Shown here: positions 10,415-18,858 of the stretch, piece after piece
How the letters are laid out: each line of letters begins with the position of its first letter
Position numbering within the stretch: the first letter of the stretch is position 1
Assembly (NCBI RefSeq): GCF_013340305.1
Contig: NZ_BLVP01000008.1
Location: forward strand, 545,408 to 609,407
DNA from: Desulfovibrio psychrotolerans
GTDB taxonomy: Bacteria > Desulfobacterota > Desulfovibrionia > Desulfovibrionales > Desulfovibrionaceae
DNA: 64,000 nt
Direction: 5' to 3'
The notes under the pieces: model-generated
What the model was told of the DNA's origin: nothing
What the model saw: the letters and a program-made list of their open reading frames with translations, nothing else
Database searches by the model: none
Program-made: the position numbers and the translations under genes

Positions 10415-10966
10415 ATGAATCTTCGCACCATCGGTTGTGTGGAACTGAACAGCGTGGCTTTGGGCATGCTGGCGGCGGATGCCATGGTAAAGGCGGCTGC
10501 CGTGGAAATAGTGATTGCCCGTCCTACCTGTCCCGGGCGGTATCTTGTGATTGTGACCGGCGATACGGGAGCGGTGGAGAGTTCCGTGAAGGCGGGGCGT
10601 GCTGCGGGGGGCGACCTGATGGTGGACTGGTTCACCATTCCCAGCGTGCATCCTGACGTTATTCCGGCTCTCAGCGGCACAACGCAGACCGGCCCCATAG
10701 GCGCGCTGGGCATTATCGAAACCTGTACCGCCGCCTCCTGCATTCTTGCGGCCGATGCCGCAGCCAAGTCTGCGCTGGTGTCGCTGATTGAAATTCGCAT
10801 TGCCGCAGGGCTGGCAGGCAAGGCCTTTGTGGTGATGACGGGCGATGTGGCCTCTGTGGAATCTGCCGTGCAGTCCGGTGTGGCTGGCGTGGGTGATGCC
10901 GGTCCGGTACTGAGCCATGTGGTTATTCCGTCTCCCAGTCCGGGACTGAAGGCCCAGTTGCTGTAA
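10415..10966 (+). CDS. pduT: PduT-type trimeric microcompartment shell protein with Fe-S site
   Basis: 183 residues made of two tandem BMC domains (about 3-88 and 95-180; the second opens with GALGIIET). A single cysteine, C39 in RPTCPGRY, sits at the position where PduT trimers bind a central [4Fe-4S] cluster at the pore. The ATG at 10415 is preferred over a GTG at 10406 because the latter is only 3 bases from AGGAG and because the length then equals the usual PduT. The pair PduS-PduT is the electron conduit known from propanediol-type compartments. No BMC-H or BMC-P gene is present within the window, so either the shell is encoded elsewhere or the pair acts alone. Confidence 0.9.
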   Translation: MNLRTIGCVELNSVALGMLAADAMVKAAAVEIVIARPTCPGRYLVIVTGDTGAVESSVKAGRAAGGDLMVDWFTIPSVHPDVIPALSGTTQTGPIGALGIIETCTAASCILAADAAAKSALVSLIEIRIAAGLAGKAFVVMTGDVASVESAVQSGVAGVGDAGPVLSHVVIPSPSPGLKAQLL

Positions 10967-10992
10967 TACGGGACAGGGTATCATGACGTAAT

Positions 10993-11035
10993 CGGCGGGG
11001 AGGAGGAGCACATTGCTCCCTCTCCCCGCCGTTTT
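10993..11035 (+). terminator. Rho-independent terminator after pduT
   Basis: A 17-bp stem with one mismatch and one G-T pair (10993-11009 with 11015-11031), loop ACATT, followed by TTTT at 11032-11035. It lies 26 bases after the pduT stop, between convergent genes, and ends the pduST unit. Confidence 0.85.
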
Positions 11036-11067
11036 CTGTCTGCACGCTAACGTCCGGCCGCAGGCAT

Positions 11068-13773
11068 CTATTCCCGCAGAGCAAGGCGCAGCCAGTTTTC
11101 CGCTATGGTGCGGCAGAAACGCTCAGACTGCTCCGCAAGGACGGGGAGGTCCGCACGCAGGTTGCGGAAGAAGGCTTCATCGTACTGTGCGGTTTTGGCG
11201 TTCGCGGGGCGGTGGCGGAACAGCCGTATCCAGTTGTCGGCTATGGCGGCGTCTGCCTCCAGATGGAACTGGAATCCGTAGGAGGCGTTGCCCACGCGGA
11301 AGCACTGGTTGGGGCATTGGTCCCCGCGGACAAGCAGGGTGGCGGTCTGCGGCAGGCCGAAGGCATCCTCATGGTAGGACATGAGGGGAGGGATGGCATC
11401 CACGCCGTGGAAGACGGAATCAAGCCGTGCCGCGTCAGTGGGGGTAAAGCGGATGAAGCCGAACTCGGGCGCGTCCATGGTCCGCAGGGTGCCGCCCCAC
11501 GCCCGCGCAAGCAACTGGCTGCCGAGGCATATGCCTGCCACAGGTTTGCGGGCAGCATCGAAGGCACGCATAAGGTGCAGAAGCGCGGGGAAATGCGGCG
11601 AGCCCGCATCATCACCGGCATGCTGCGCACCGCCCAGCACCACCAGCCCGTCCCATTCTTCCGGTGTTTGCGGGAGCCCGTGCGCCTCTGCTGCTCCTTT
11701 GGTTTTGCCGGGCATGACGGTGGCAAGCCGTGCTCCCGCCCGTTCCAGAGATTTGCAGAAATTGCCGCCGGGGGCGTCTTCATCGTGCTGCACGACGAGG
11801 ATGCGCGGTGCAGGCGGGCCTGAAGAAGGCTCTACCGCCACGCAGGTTTCGTAATAGGGCGTGCCCAGCCCCACCAAACTGGCAAGGTCTCGGGTGAGCC
11901 GGTTCAGGCCGTGCCCCGCCTTCATCCAGCCGCCGCGTTCCGCCACCAGCACATCGGGGCGCTGCCCTTGCTGCGTGCGCAGGGTGGCGCGTATGGCTCC
12001 CACCGCACTGCGCACGGTGACGGTATCCCCTTGCGCAAGGCCCTGCCGGGCAGCTTCCGCCGGAGCGAGAATGACCACCGGCAGAGGGGTGTGTTCCGTC
12101 ATGGTGCGTTCCGAACAGATGGCACCGTGCGGCGCGATGGTGAGCAGGCGGAAGGGATAGGCCGGGTCGGTCTTTTCCAGCAACTCCGGGGAAAATTCCG
12201 TCATGAACTGATAGTTGCCGGAAGGGGTGGCAAAGGTTTTATCCGCATAGGGGACCATGGGCGCGGGATAGCGGAAGGCGGCGTTGGCAAGGGCATCCAG
12301 ATCGCAGCCGTGCGCCCGGAGCGGTGCGCAGAGGTCGTGCAGCCAGTCCCTGACCGGGCGGCGGAACCGTTCTGCAAAGGGAAAGCGGACGGCCAGATCG
12401 TGGAACATGTGAAATTCTGACCGGCACAGGCCCACGGGGGCTATGGCCTGATTTACTGCCCCCACGTAGTTGTGGCCGTAGCTGGCCATGACATCCTGTT
12501 CTTCCAGAAAGGTGGTGGCGGGCAGGAACACATGGGCATGGTCGGCCGTATCGTCCATGAAATGACCTGAATAGACGACAAATTCCGCCTGCGAGAAGGC
12601 CTGCGCCACCTTGCCGGAGTTGGGCGCCATGCACACGGGGTTGGATGCCGTGACGTAAATCATGCGGATGGGCGGCTCGTGGGCGTTCAGGATATCTTCG
12701 CCGATGGTGGGCATGCGCAGGGACCGGCGGGGCGGATTGAGGCTGTCTCCCCAATAGTGCTGGTCGTAGGGCCCGTATTCCTCAAACCCCTGGCTCACGC
12801 CGCCCCCGGCAATGCCTATGTTGCCGGAAATGGCTCCCAGCGCGTCTATGGCGCGCAGCGAATAGTGGGCGTGTTCATGGCGGTGCAGGCCCCAGCCCAG
12901 AAGTATGGAGGTGGGCTTCTGCCGCATGAGGGTTTCTGCCAGAAGTTGCGCGTCTGCAACCGGAACGCCGCTGCGCTGGCACAGGTCTTCCACGCTGAAC
13001 TGGGCAAGGATACCCAGATATTCCGGTGCGCCCGCACTGTGCTGCGCAAGGAAGGTGCGGTCTTCCGCCCCGGCGGCAAGGATGAGCTTGGCGGCGGCCA
13101 TGGCAAGAAAGGCGTCTGTGCCTGCCTTGGGGCGGATGTGGCGGGTGGCCAGCGGCACGGTTTTGCTGTGTGCCGGATCCACCACAATGACGCTGCCGCC
13201 GCGTTTGCGGATGTCGTGGATGACGGGCACAAGGCTGATGTTGGTGGAGACGGGATTGCGCGCCCACAGAATCATGGAGGCGCTGTTGTAGTGGTCCAGC
13301 GGGTCGTGGGAGACGCGTTCGCCGAAGTCCAGATTTTGCGAGGCCTGCCCCGTGCCGCCGCACAGGGAGCCGCGCGTGGTGGTAACGCCGCCGAAGAGGT
13401 TGAAGAAGTATCTGTTCAGCAGTTTAAGGGCCGTGCGTTCGCCGTAGCCCTGATAATACAGGATGGCTTCCGGGCCGGAGGCATCGCGTATGGCGGTCAT
13501 GCGCAGGGCGATAAGGTCAAGGACCTCGTCCCATGTGGCGCGTCGCCACGGGGCCTTTGTGCTGGGCCTGACCATGGGGTGGGTTACGCGCTCCGGGCTG
13601 TAGACCCGGTGGACATAGCGGGCGCATTTCACGCAGGCGGCCCCGCGCGTGAGGGGGTGGCCGGGGTCGCCGGAAAGCCGTATGAGGCGGCCGTCTTCTA
13701 CCGTGGCGGTAAGCCCGCATGTGTTGGGACAGTCTCTGGTGCAGGTGGTGATGATATGCCTGCGTTCACCCAT
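11068..13773 (-). CDS. Molybdopterin oxidoreductase fused to a class-I glutamine amidotransferase domain
   Basis: 901 residues; AGGAGG lies 7 bases before the ATG. The N-terminal ~650 residues are a DMSO-reductase-family catalytic subunit: [4Fe-4S] ligands C11, C15, C19 and C47, a candidate molybdenum ligand C138 in RGSLCGG, WARNPVSTN, and a C-terminal dinucleotide-binding domain. No twin-arginine signal is seen, so it is probably cytoplasmic. From about residue 654 a GATase-1 domain follows, with nucleophile C near 748 (GICLGSQ) and the His-Glu pair near 836 (FQFHLEAD), so the triad looks intact. Separately encoded GMP-synthase-like amidotransferases are common; fusion to a molybdoenzyme is unusual to me. 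No electron-transfer subunit is adjacent. Substrate unknown. Confidence 0.85.
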   Translation of the reverse strand: MGERRHIITTCTRDCPNTCGLTATVEDGRLIRLSGDPGHPLTRGAACVKCARYVHRVYSPERVTHPMVRPSTKAPWRRATWDEVLDLIALRMTAIRDASGPEAILYYQGYGERTALKLLNRYFFNLFGGVTTTRGSLCGGTGQASQNLDFGERVSHDPLDHYNSASMILWARNPVSTNISLVPVIHDIRKRGGSVIVVDPAHSKTVPLATRHIRPKAGTDAFLAMAAAKLILAAGAEDRTFLAQHSAGAPEYLGILAQFSVEDLCQRSGVPVADAQLLAETLMRQKPTSILLGWGLHRHEHAHYSLRAIDALGAISGNIGIAGGGVSQGFEEYGPYDQHYWGDSLNPPRRSLRMPTIGEDILNAHEPPIRMIYVTASNPVCMAPNSGKVAQAFSQAEFVVYSGHFMDDTADHAHVFLPATTFLEEQDVMASYGHNYVGAVNQAIAPVGLCRSEFHMFHDLAVRFPFAERFRRPVRDWLHDLCAPLRAHGCDLDALANAAFRYPAPMVPYADKTFATPSGNYQFMTEFSPELLEKTDPAYPFRLLTIAPHGAICSERTMTEHTPLPVVILAPAEAARQGLAQGDTVTVRSAVGAIRATLRTQQGQRPDVLVAERGGWMKAGHGLNRLTRDLASLVGLGTPYYETCVAVEPSSGPPAPRILVVQHDEDAPGGNFCKSLERAGARLATVMPGKTKGAAEAHGLPQTPEEWDGLVVLGGAQHAGDDAGSPHFPALLHLMRAFDAARKPVAGICLGSQLLARAWGGTLRTMDAPEFGFIRFTPTDAARLDSVFHGVDAIPPLMSYHEDAFGLPQTATLLVRGDQCPNQCFRVGNASYGFQFHLEADAAIADNWIRLFRHRPANAKTAQYDEAFFRNLRADLPVLAEQSERFCRTIAENWLRLALRE

Positions 13774-13883
13774 GGTGCTGCCTCCTGCGTGTACGGAAGG
13801 GCTGTGTTCGGCACGCTTTTTCAGCCGGTGCGGGGGCGCTGTGTGCCTGTTGCTGAGCGGGCAGCCGCTGTGCCGGGAATGGG

Positions 13884-14738
13884 CTAATAGACCTTGCGGC
13901 GCGAGAATCCCTGCCCCAGCACAGAGAACGTGTTTTCCACGATGAAAAAGGCGTTGGGGTCGCGCGTGAAGGTGATCTCTTCCAGTTTTTTGAGCTGGAT
14001 GTTGTTTATCACGGTCATGAGCACATCGCGGTTTTGCCCTGTATAGGCTCCTTTGCCTTCAAGGAAGGTGCCGGACCGGTTCAGTTGGTCGCGTATGTCG
14101 TCGTAGATGGCCTTGGCGTGGTCAGAGATGATGAAGACCACCTTGCGCTGGTTGAACAGGGATATCACCGAGTCTATGGTGGTGGAGGCGATGAACACGT
14201 TGATGATGGACGCCACCACAAGGTCCGGCTTGAGCACCGAAAGCGAGAGCGAGAACAGCAGCAGGTTGAAGGCGAAAAAGGTTTTGCCCACACCGATGTT
14301 ATATTTCTGGTTCAGCATAACGGCAACTATGTCCATGCCGCCGCCTGAACCAAGAGAACGCAGGATGAGCCCGCTGCCAAGACCGCCCATAACGCCCGCG
14401 GCAACAGTGGCGTAAAATTCGTTTTCAATATTGATGGGTATGTTCAGCACCTGATACGCCACTGTGGAAAAGCACATGGCGTACAGGCTGTACAGACAGA
14501 ACCGTTTGCTTATTTTGAACCAGCCGAGGGCGAAGAGCGGCAGGTTAAGCAGAAAGAACCATAGGGAGGGGTCAAGCAGTTCCGTAAAGTAGTAGACAAT
14601 GGAACCAAGCCCGAAAATCCCGCCGGGAATAAACCCATGCACGTAGGCAATGGATTTGATGCTTACTGCATAGATGCAGGAGCCCAGAGTGATAATGAAA
14701 ATGTTCCACGGAATGGAATAGGTGAAGTCACGGTTCAT
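13884..14738 (-). CDS. YitT-family (DUF161/DUF2179) membrane protein
   Basis: 284 residues. The first ~180 residues hold about five to six membrane segments (WNIFIITLGSCIYAVSIK, WFFLLNLPLFALGWF and others) with the glycine-rich GSGGGMD motif of the YitT family. The C-terminal ~90 residues are a soluble DUF2179 domain (KLEEITFTRDPNAFFIVE). The family has no agreed function; some members are suspected transporters. It lies 110 bases downstream of the molybdoenzyme gene's start on the same strand, and probably has its own promoter in the 440 bases before it. Confidence 0.85.
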   Translation of the reverse strand: MNRDFTYSIPWNIFIITLGSCIYAVSIKSIAYVHGFIPGGIFGLGSIVYYFTELLDPSLWFFLLNLPLFALGWFKISKRFCLYSLYAMCFSTVAYQVLNIPINIENEFYATVAAGVMGGLGSGLILRSLGSGGGMDIVAVMLNQKYNIGVGKTFFAFNLLLFSLSLSVLKPDLVVASIINVFIASTTIDSVISLFNQRKVVFIISDHAKAIYDDIRDQLNRSGTFLEGKGAYTGQNRDVLMTVINNIQLKKLEEITFTRDPNAFFIVENTFSVLGQGFSRRKVY

Positions 14739-15103
14739 TGTTCTGCTTTGGTTTGCCTAGCTTACAGGGTTTGCACGGTAAGCACAGTGTGTACGGTTCG
14801 TGCGGATTGAAGTGGAGGCACACCCCGGTGCGTGGCACAGATGCGTCATTTACGCCGGATAGTCAACTGGTGAACGCAGGGTACTCAATTTGGTGCCGAC
14901 AAGGCTCCGTACAGTTCTTCAGGACAGCCCGCTGAAAAGCGTTTGGGATGATCATCCGGGACCATCTGCCATGCGCATTATTCCGGTACATGGGGGTGCT
15001 GCATGGCACAATACCATCATTTACCGAATAATGCCAACCGCAGGCAGGCACAGGCCCCGCCCGCCCGCCCCCGGTAGCGCATTCTCCCGCCTGTAACGGA
15101 AAA
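14739..15103. other. Non-coding gap between the YitT-family gene and the lon terminator
   Basis: About 365 bases with no supported gene on either strand. It must hold the minus-strand promoter of the YitT-family gene, but no -35/-10 pair stands out. Nothing else was recognised. Confidence 0.5.
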
Positions 15104-15132
15104 ACGGCAGGCGCCGCATGGCCGCCTGCCGT
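15100..15132 (-). terminator. Rho-independent terminator of lon
   Basis: A perfect 10-bp stem (15104-15113 with 15123-15132; ACGGCAGGCG and complement), 9-base loop. On the minus strand it is followed by a run of Ts (15104-15100). It lies 50 bases beyond the lon stop codon. Confidence 0.88.
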
Positions 15133-15181
15133 GATATGTTGTCCGGCTGTTAAAAAGCGATGGTTCCTGAACGGCGGAACG

Positions 15182-17716
15182 TTATTTGGAGAAAGCCAGC
15201 GGGAGCAGGTCTTCTATTCTTTCTGCCGTGTGCACGGTTATCTTCCGCAGCAGTTCCGCCGGAACGTCTTCCAGATCCTTCACGTTCTGGCGGGGAATGA
15301 TCACGTGCCCCAGCCCGCGCGCTACGCCGGCGAGAATCTTCTCCTTTATGCCACCCACGGGCAGCACCCTGCCGCGCAGTGTGATTTCGCCTGTCATGCA
15401 CAGATCGCTGTTCACCGACTTGCCGGTAAGGGCGGATATGAGTGCGATCATCAGCGTTACGCCTGCCGAAGGGCCGTCCTTGGGAGTGGCTCCGGCGGGA
15501 ACATGGATGTGGATATCCAGCTTTTCCAGAAAATCCGGGTCCACGCCGAGTTCGCCCGCGTGGGCGCGCGCGTAGCTGAGCGCCGCCTGTGCGGATTCCT
15601 TCATAACCTCGCCGAGCTGCCCGGTGAGGGTAAGCTTGCCCTTTCCGGTCATGGTGGTCACTTCTATGTGCAGAATCTCACCGCCGAAGGGGGTCCATGC
15701 AAGGCCCATGGCCACGCCGGGCATGAGTTCCTTGTCGCCTTCCTCTTCCAGATAGCGGGGCACGCCGAGCAGGCCCTGCAGGTTTTTGACCGAGACCTTG
15801 AAGGGGCCCTTGGCGCCCTCTGCCTTTTTGCGTGCAAGCTTGCGGCAGATGGTGCCGATTTCCCGTTCCAGATTTCTCAGGCCCGCCTCGCGGGTGTATT
15901 CCTGAATGACCTTGGTGATGACCGAATCCGGGATGACGGTTTCTTCCACGGTAAGGCCGTTCTCTTCTGTCTGGCGGGGAATAAGGTACTTCCGCGCTAT
16001 GCTGGCCTTTTCCTGCATGGTGTAGCCGGGAATCTGGATGATCTCCATGCGGTCGCGCAGGGGCGCGGGAATGGTGTCCAGCTGGTTGGCCGTGCAGATG
16101 AACATGACCTTGGAAAGATCAAAGGGCACGTTCAGGTAATGGTCCGAGAAGGAGAAGTTCTGTTCAGGGTCCAGCACCTCCAGCAGGGCGGAGGACGGAT
16201 CGCCCCGGAAATCCGAACCCAGCTTGTCTATCTCGTCCAGCATGATGACCGGGTTGCGTGTGCCCAGTTGCTTAATAATCTGGATGATGCGGCCCGGCAT
16301 GGCGCCTATGTAGGTGCGCCTGTGGCCGCGGATTTCTGCCTCGTCGCGCATGCCGCCCAGAGAAACACGGCTGAACTTGCGGCCCAGCGCACGGGCTATG
16401 GAGCGGCCCAGCGAGGTTTTGCCCACACCGGGAGGGCCCGCGAAGCACAGGATAGGCCCCTTGGACTTGGGGTTGAGCTTGCGCACGGAAAGATATTCCA
16501 GAATGCGGTCCTTCACCTTGGCAAGCCCGTAGTGGTCTTCATTGAGGATGGCTTCTGCCACGGGAATATCCAGTCTGTCGCGGGACATCTTCTTCCACGG
16601 CAATTCGCCGAACCATTCCAGATAGGTGCGCACAACCGAGGCTTCAGACGCATCGGGGTGCATGGAGGCAAGCCGCCGCAACTGTTTGTCCGCCTCTTTG
16701 CGTACGTCCTTGGGCAGGCCCGCCTTGTCCAGCATGCGGGCAAGGTCTTCAAGGTCGTCGTCGCCGGAGTCGCCCTCACCCAGTTCACGCCGTATGGCCT
16801 TGAGCTGTTCGCGCAGGTAATAGTCTTTCTGCGCTTTGTCCATGCCCTCGCGGGCCATGGTCTGAATCTTGGCCTGCATGGCGGCCACTTCGGTTTCCTT
16901 GACCAGCTGCGTGTTCACAAGGTGCAGGCGTTCCAGCGGGTCGGTGCATTCCAGAATCTTCTGGGCCTCCTGCACCTTCATGCGCAGGTTTGCGGCGATA
17001 AGGTCGGCCAGCCTGCCGGGATCGTTCACGCTGTTCAGCACCGCCATGATGTCGGACGTGGCCACGCCGCGCAGGGAGAGAATGCGCTCGCTCTGTTCGC
17101 GGGCGGCGCGCATCATGGCTTCCTGCTCCACGTTCAGCATCTCCACTTCCGGCTCGTGAACAGCCTCCACCTCTGCCATCAGGAAAGGCGTTTCGGATAC
17201 AAAACGGCGTACCACGGCACGGCTTATGCCCTGTACAAGCACCTTGAGCCTGCCGTCGGGCATTTTGAGCATGCGCATGATCATGACCACGGTGCCTGTG
17301 GTGTGCAGGTCATCCGGCCCAGGATCTTCCGTGGATTCTTCCTTCTGGGTGGTGATCATCAGGTAGCGGCTGCCGTTCAGCGCGGCGTCCACGGCCTGTA
17401 CGGATTTTTCTCTGCCCACGAACAGGGGGAGAATCATGTAATTGAAGACCACAATGTCGCGCACCGGCAGCACCGGCAGTTCGGAAGGAAACTCCGGCAG
17501 CGCGCCTTCCATGTCGTCCTGCAGGGCCTGGGGCACCTCGTCTTCCAGTTCATGCTCCGTTGCGCTGTCTGCGCGCTGAATGGGGCTGTCTGCGTTCTGC
17601 GCTTTTTGCACTGGCGCGCTGTCTGCGCTCTGTGCTGAGGTATCGTCGGATTCGTTGTCCGATCCGGAGGAGAGAGGGGAAAGCGGGGAATGTGGGGAGA
17701 GTGTATCATCGCTCAT
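15182..17716 (-). CDS. lon: ATP-dependent protease Lon
   Basis: 844 residues, cytoplasmic AAA+ serine protease. After a low-complexity acidic leader (about 1-75, rich in S, D, A and Q with repeated ADSA), the LON substrate-binding domain starts at ELPVLPVRDIVVF. The ATPase has Walker A GPPGVGKTS (near 425), and the protease domain has catalytic serine in DGPSAG with the partner lysine in GGIKEKILAG. The leader is longer than in most Lon proteins, where LPVLP is near residue 10. The C-terminus is complete. Its own terminator follows. An acylphosphatase gene ends 39 bases upstream. Confidence 0.96.
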   Translation of the reverse strand: MSDDTLSPHSPLSPLSSGSDNESDDTSAQSADSAPVQKAQNADSPIQRADSATEHELEDEVPQALQDDMEGALPEFPSELPVLPVRDIVVFNYMILPLFVGREKSVQAVDAALNGSRYLMITTQKEESTEDPGPDDLHTTGTVVMIMRMLKMPDGRLKVLVQGISRAVVRRFVSETPFLMAEVEAVHEPEVEMLNVEQEAMMRAAREQSERILSLRGVATSDIMAVLNSVNDPGRLADLIAANLRMKVQEAQKILECTDPLERLHLVNTQLVKETEVAAMQAKIQTMAREGMDKAQKDYYLREQLKAIRRELGEGDSGDDDLEDLARMLDKAGLPKDVRKEADKQLRRLASMHPDASEASVVRTYLEWFGELPWKKMSRDRLDIPVAEAILNEDHYGLAKVKDRILEYLSVRKLNPKSKGPILCFAGPPGVGKTSLGRSIARALGRKFSRVSLGGMRDEAEIRGHRRTYIGAMPGRIIQIIKQLGTRNPVIMLDEIDKLGSDFRGDPSSALLEVLDPEQNFSFSDHYLNVPFDLSKVMFICTANQLDTIPAPLRDRMEIIQIPGYTMQEKASIARKYLIPRQTEENGLTVEETVIPDSVITKVIQEYTREAGLRNLEREIGTICRKLARKKAEGAKGPFKVSVKNLQGLLGVPRYLEEEGDKELMPGVAMGLAWTPFGGEILHIEVTTMTGKGKLTLTGQLGEVMKESAQAALSYARAHAGELGVDPDFLEKLDIHIHVPAGATPKDGPSAGVTLMIALISALTGKSVNSDLCMTGEITLRGRVLPVGGIKEKILAGVARGLGHVIIPRQNVKDLEDVPAELLRKITVHTAERIEDLLPLAFSK

Positions 17717-17755
17717 ATGTGGTGCTCCGTTGGTGCTGATCTGGTAAAAGTGTCA

Positions 17756-18076
17756 TCATGCGCGGATGATGAACCGGGCGGAACCGCCTGAGGAAGGGGA
17801 GCCTGCCATGGAAAGATTGCCGGAAGAATGGTCGGGCGGGGGGCAGGGGACGCATTGTACTTTTGTAACCCGGCTGTATGGCGGGCCTTCGTGCAGCAGG
17901 TCTTGCAGGGCGCGCAGGGAATCTTCCGGGCCAAAGGCTTCCAGTTCCACCGTGCCGTCCGGCAGGTTGCGGACCCAGCCTTCCAGATGCAGGGCGCGCG
18001 CCGCGTCGCGGGTCCAGTACCGGAAACCGACCCCCTGAACGATACCGGAGATAATGCATCGGCATCCCGTGTTCAT
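17756..18076 (-). CDS. acyP: Acylphosphatase
   Basis: 106 residues. It hydrolyses acyl phosphates such as acetyl phosphate or 1,3-bisphosphoglycerate. The active-site loop GIVQGVGFR supplies the phosphate-binding arginine, and GWVRNLPDGTVE supplies the catalytic asparagine. The core ends near residue 88; a Pro/Ser/Gly-rich tail of about 20 residues is extra. GAGGGGAACC precedes the ATG. It lies between radC and lon on the same strand with small gaps, so it may be cotranscribed with them. Confidence 0.92.
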   Translation of the reverse strand: MNTGCRCIISGIVQGVGFRYWTRDAARALHLEGWVRNLPDGTVELEAFGPEDSLRALQDLLHEGPPYSRVTKVQCVPCPPPDHSSGNLSMAGSPSSGGSARFIIRA

Positions 18077-18105
18077 GGTTCCCCTCCGTGCGCGGGCGGA
18101 AATGG

Positions 18106-18783
18106 TTACAGATGTCCTTCATCCCGCAGGCTGTAATGCGTGTCTTCCGTGACGATAATGTGGTCCAGCACCCGTATGCCCAGCGTTTTGCCGGACTGCA
18201 CGAGCTGTCGCGTTATCTCGATATCCGGCGTGGAGGGAAACGGATTCCCGCCCGGGTGGTTGTGCACCACCACAAGGGAGCTTGCCTTGTGCCCCAGCGC
18301 CTTTTCCATGAGGTCGCGCGGGTAAATCATGGTGGTGTTCACCGTGCCGGTTGTAACCCGCTCCCACGCGAGCAGGCGATTCTGGTTATCCAGAAAGGCC
18401 GCCCAGAATTCCTCATGGGCAAGGTTACCCAGCCGCGCGCGGGCCATGTTCACGATATCCGAAGGCCCGGAGAGCACGGCGCGTTCGCGGGCGGGGGATT
18501 CATGACACCGGGCCATCAGTTCCCGCAGGAGCATCCAGTGCGCCTGCAACGAAGGACCGAATCCCGGCACGGCACGCAGCTCGGACGGGCGGGCGTTCAG
18601 CACGCCGTGCAGAGTGCGGAACCTGAACAGCAATTCCTTGGCAAGGGGTTTTGTATCTCTGCGCAGCAGAACGGTTCCCAATACCAGTTCAAGAACCTCG
18701 TAGTCCGCAAGCTGTGTCGCATCCTTGCGGAGTTTTTCCCGTAGCCGGTCCCTGTGACCGTGGTAGTGCGGTTTGCTGTCCAT
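18106..18783 (-). CDS. radC: RadC-family JAB/MPN-domain protein
   Basis: 225 residues from the ATG at 18783; a GTG at 18819 would add 12 residues, and neither has a clear ribosome site. The N-terminal ~90 residues are the helix-hairpin-helix-like RadC part (GHRDRLREKL, VPGFGPSLQ). The C-terminal part is the JAMM metal site: E within the strand, then VVVHNHPGGNPFPSTPDIE with two histidines and the aspartate. The historical link to DNA repair is doubtful for the family; metal-dependent hydrolase activity is more likely. It lies 75 bases after holA. Confidence 0.88.
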   Translation of the reverse strand: MDSKPHYHGHRDRLREKLRKDATQLADYEVLELVLGTVLLRRDTKPLAKELLFRFRTLHGVLNARPSELRAVPGFGPSLQAHWMLLRELMARCHESPARERAVLSGPSDIVNMARARLGNLAHEEFWAAFLDNQNRLLAWERVTTGTVNTTMIYPRDLMEKALGHKASSLVVVHNHPGGNPFPSTPDIEITRQLVQSGKTLGIRVLDHIIVTEDTHYSLRDEGHL

Positions 18784-18858
18784 GATAAGCAGTTCATAGC
18801 GTGAAGCAAGCGGAAGCACGAGAAAAAAGTGGTCCGCTTCAGGAAAAAAAGGTCTGAA

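Noticed and set aside
8921-11011. 696-codon minus-strand open frame opposite pduS-pduT
   Set aside because: His/Gly/Arg-rich shadow with no motifs. It crosses two real genes and the pduT terminator.
15131-17638. 835-codon plus-strand open frame opposite lon
   Set aside because: Same artefact. It spans the lon terminator and has no family features; Lon is unmistakable on the minus strand.
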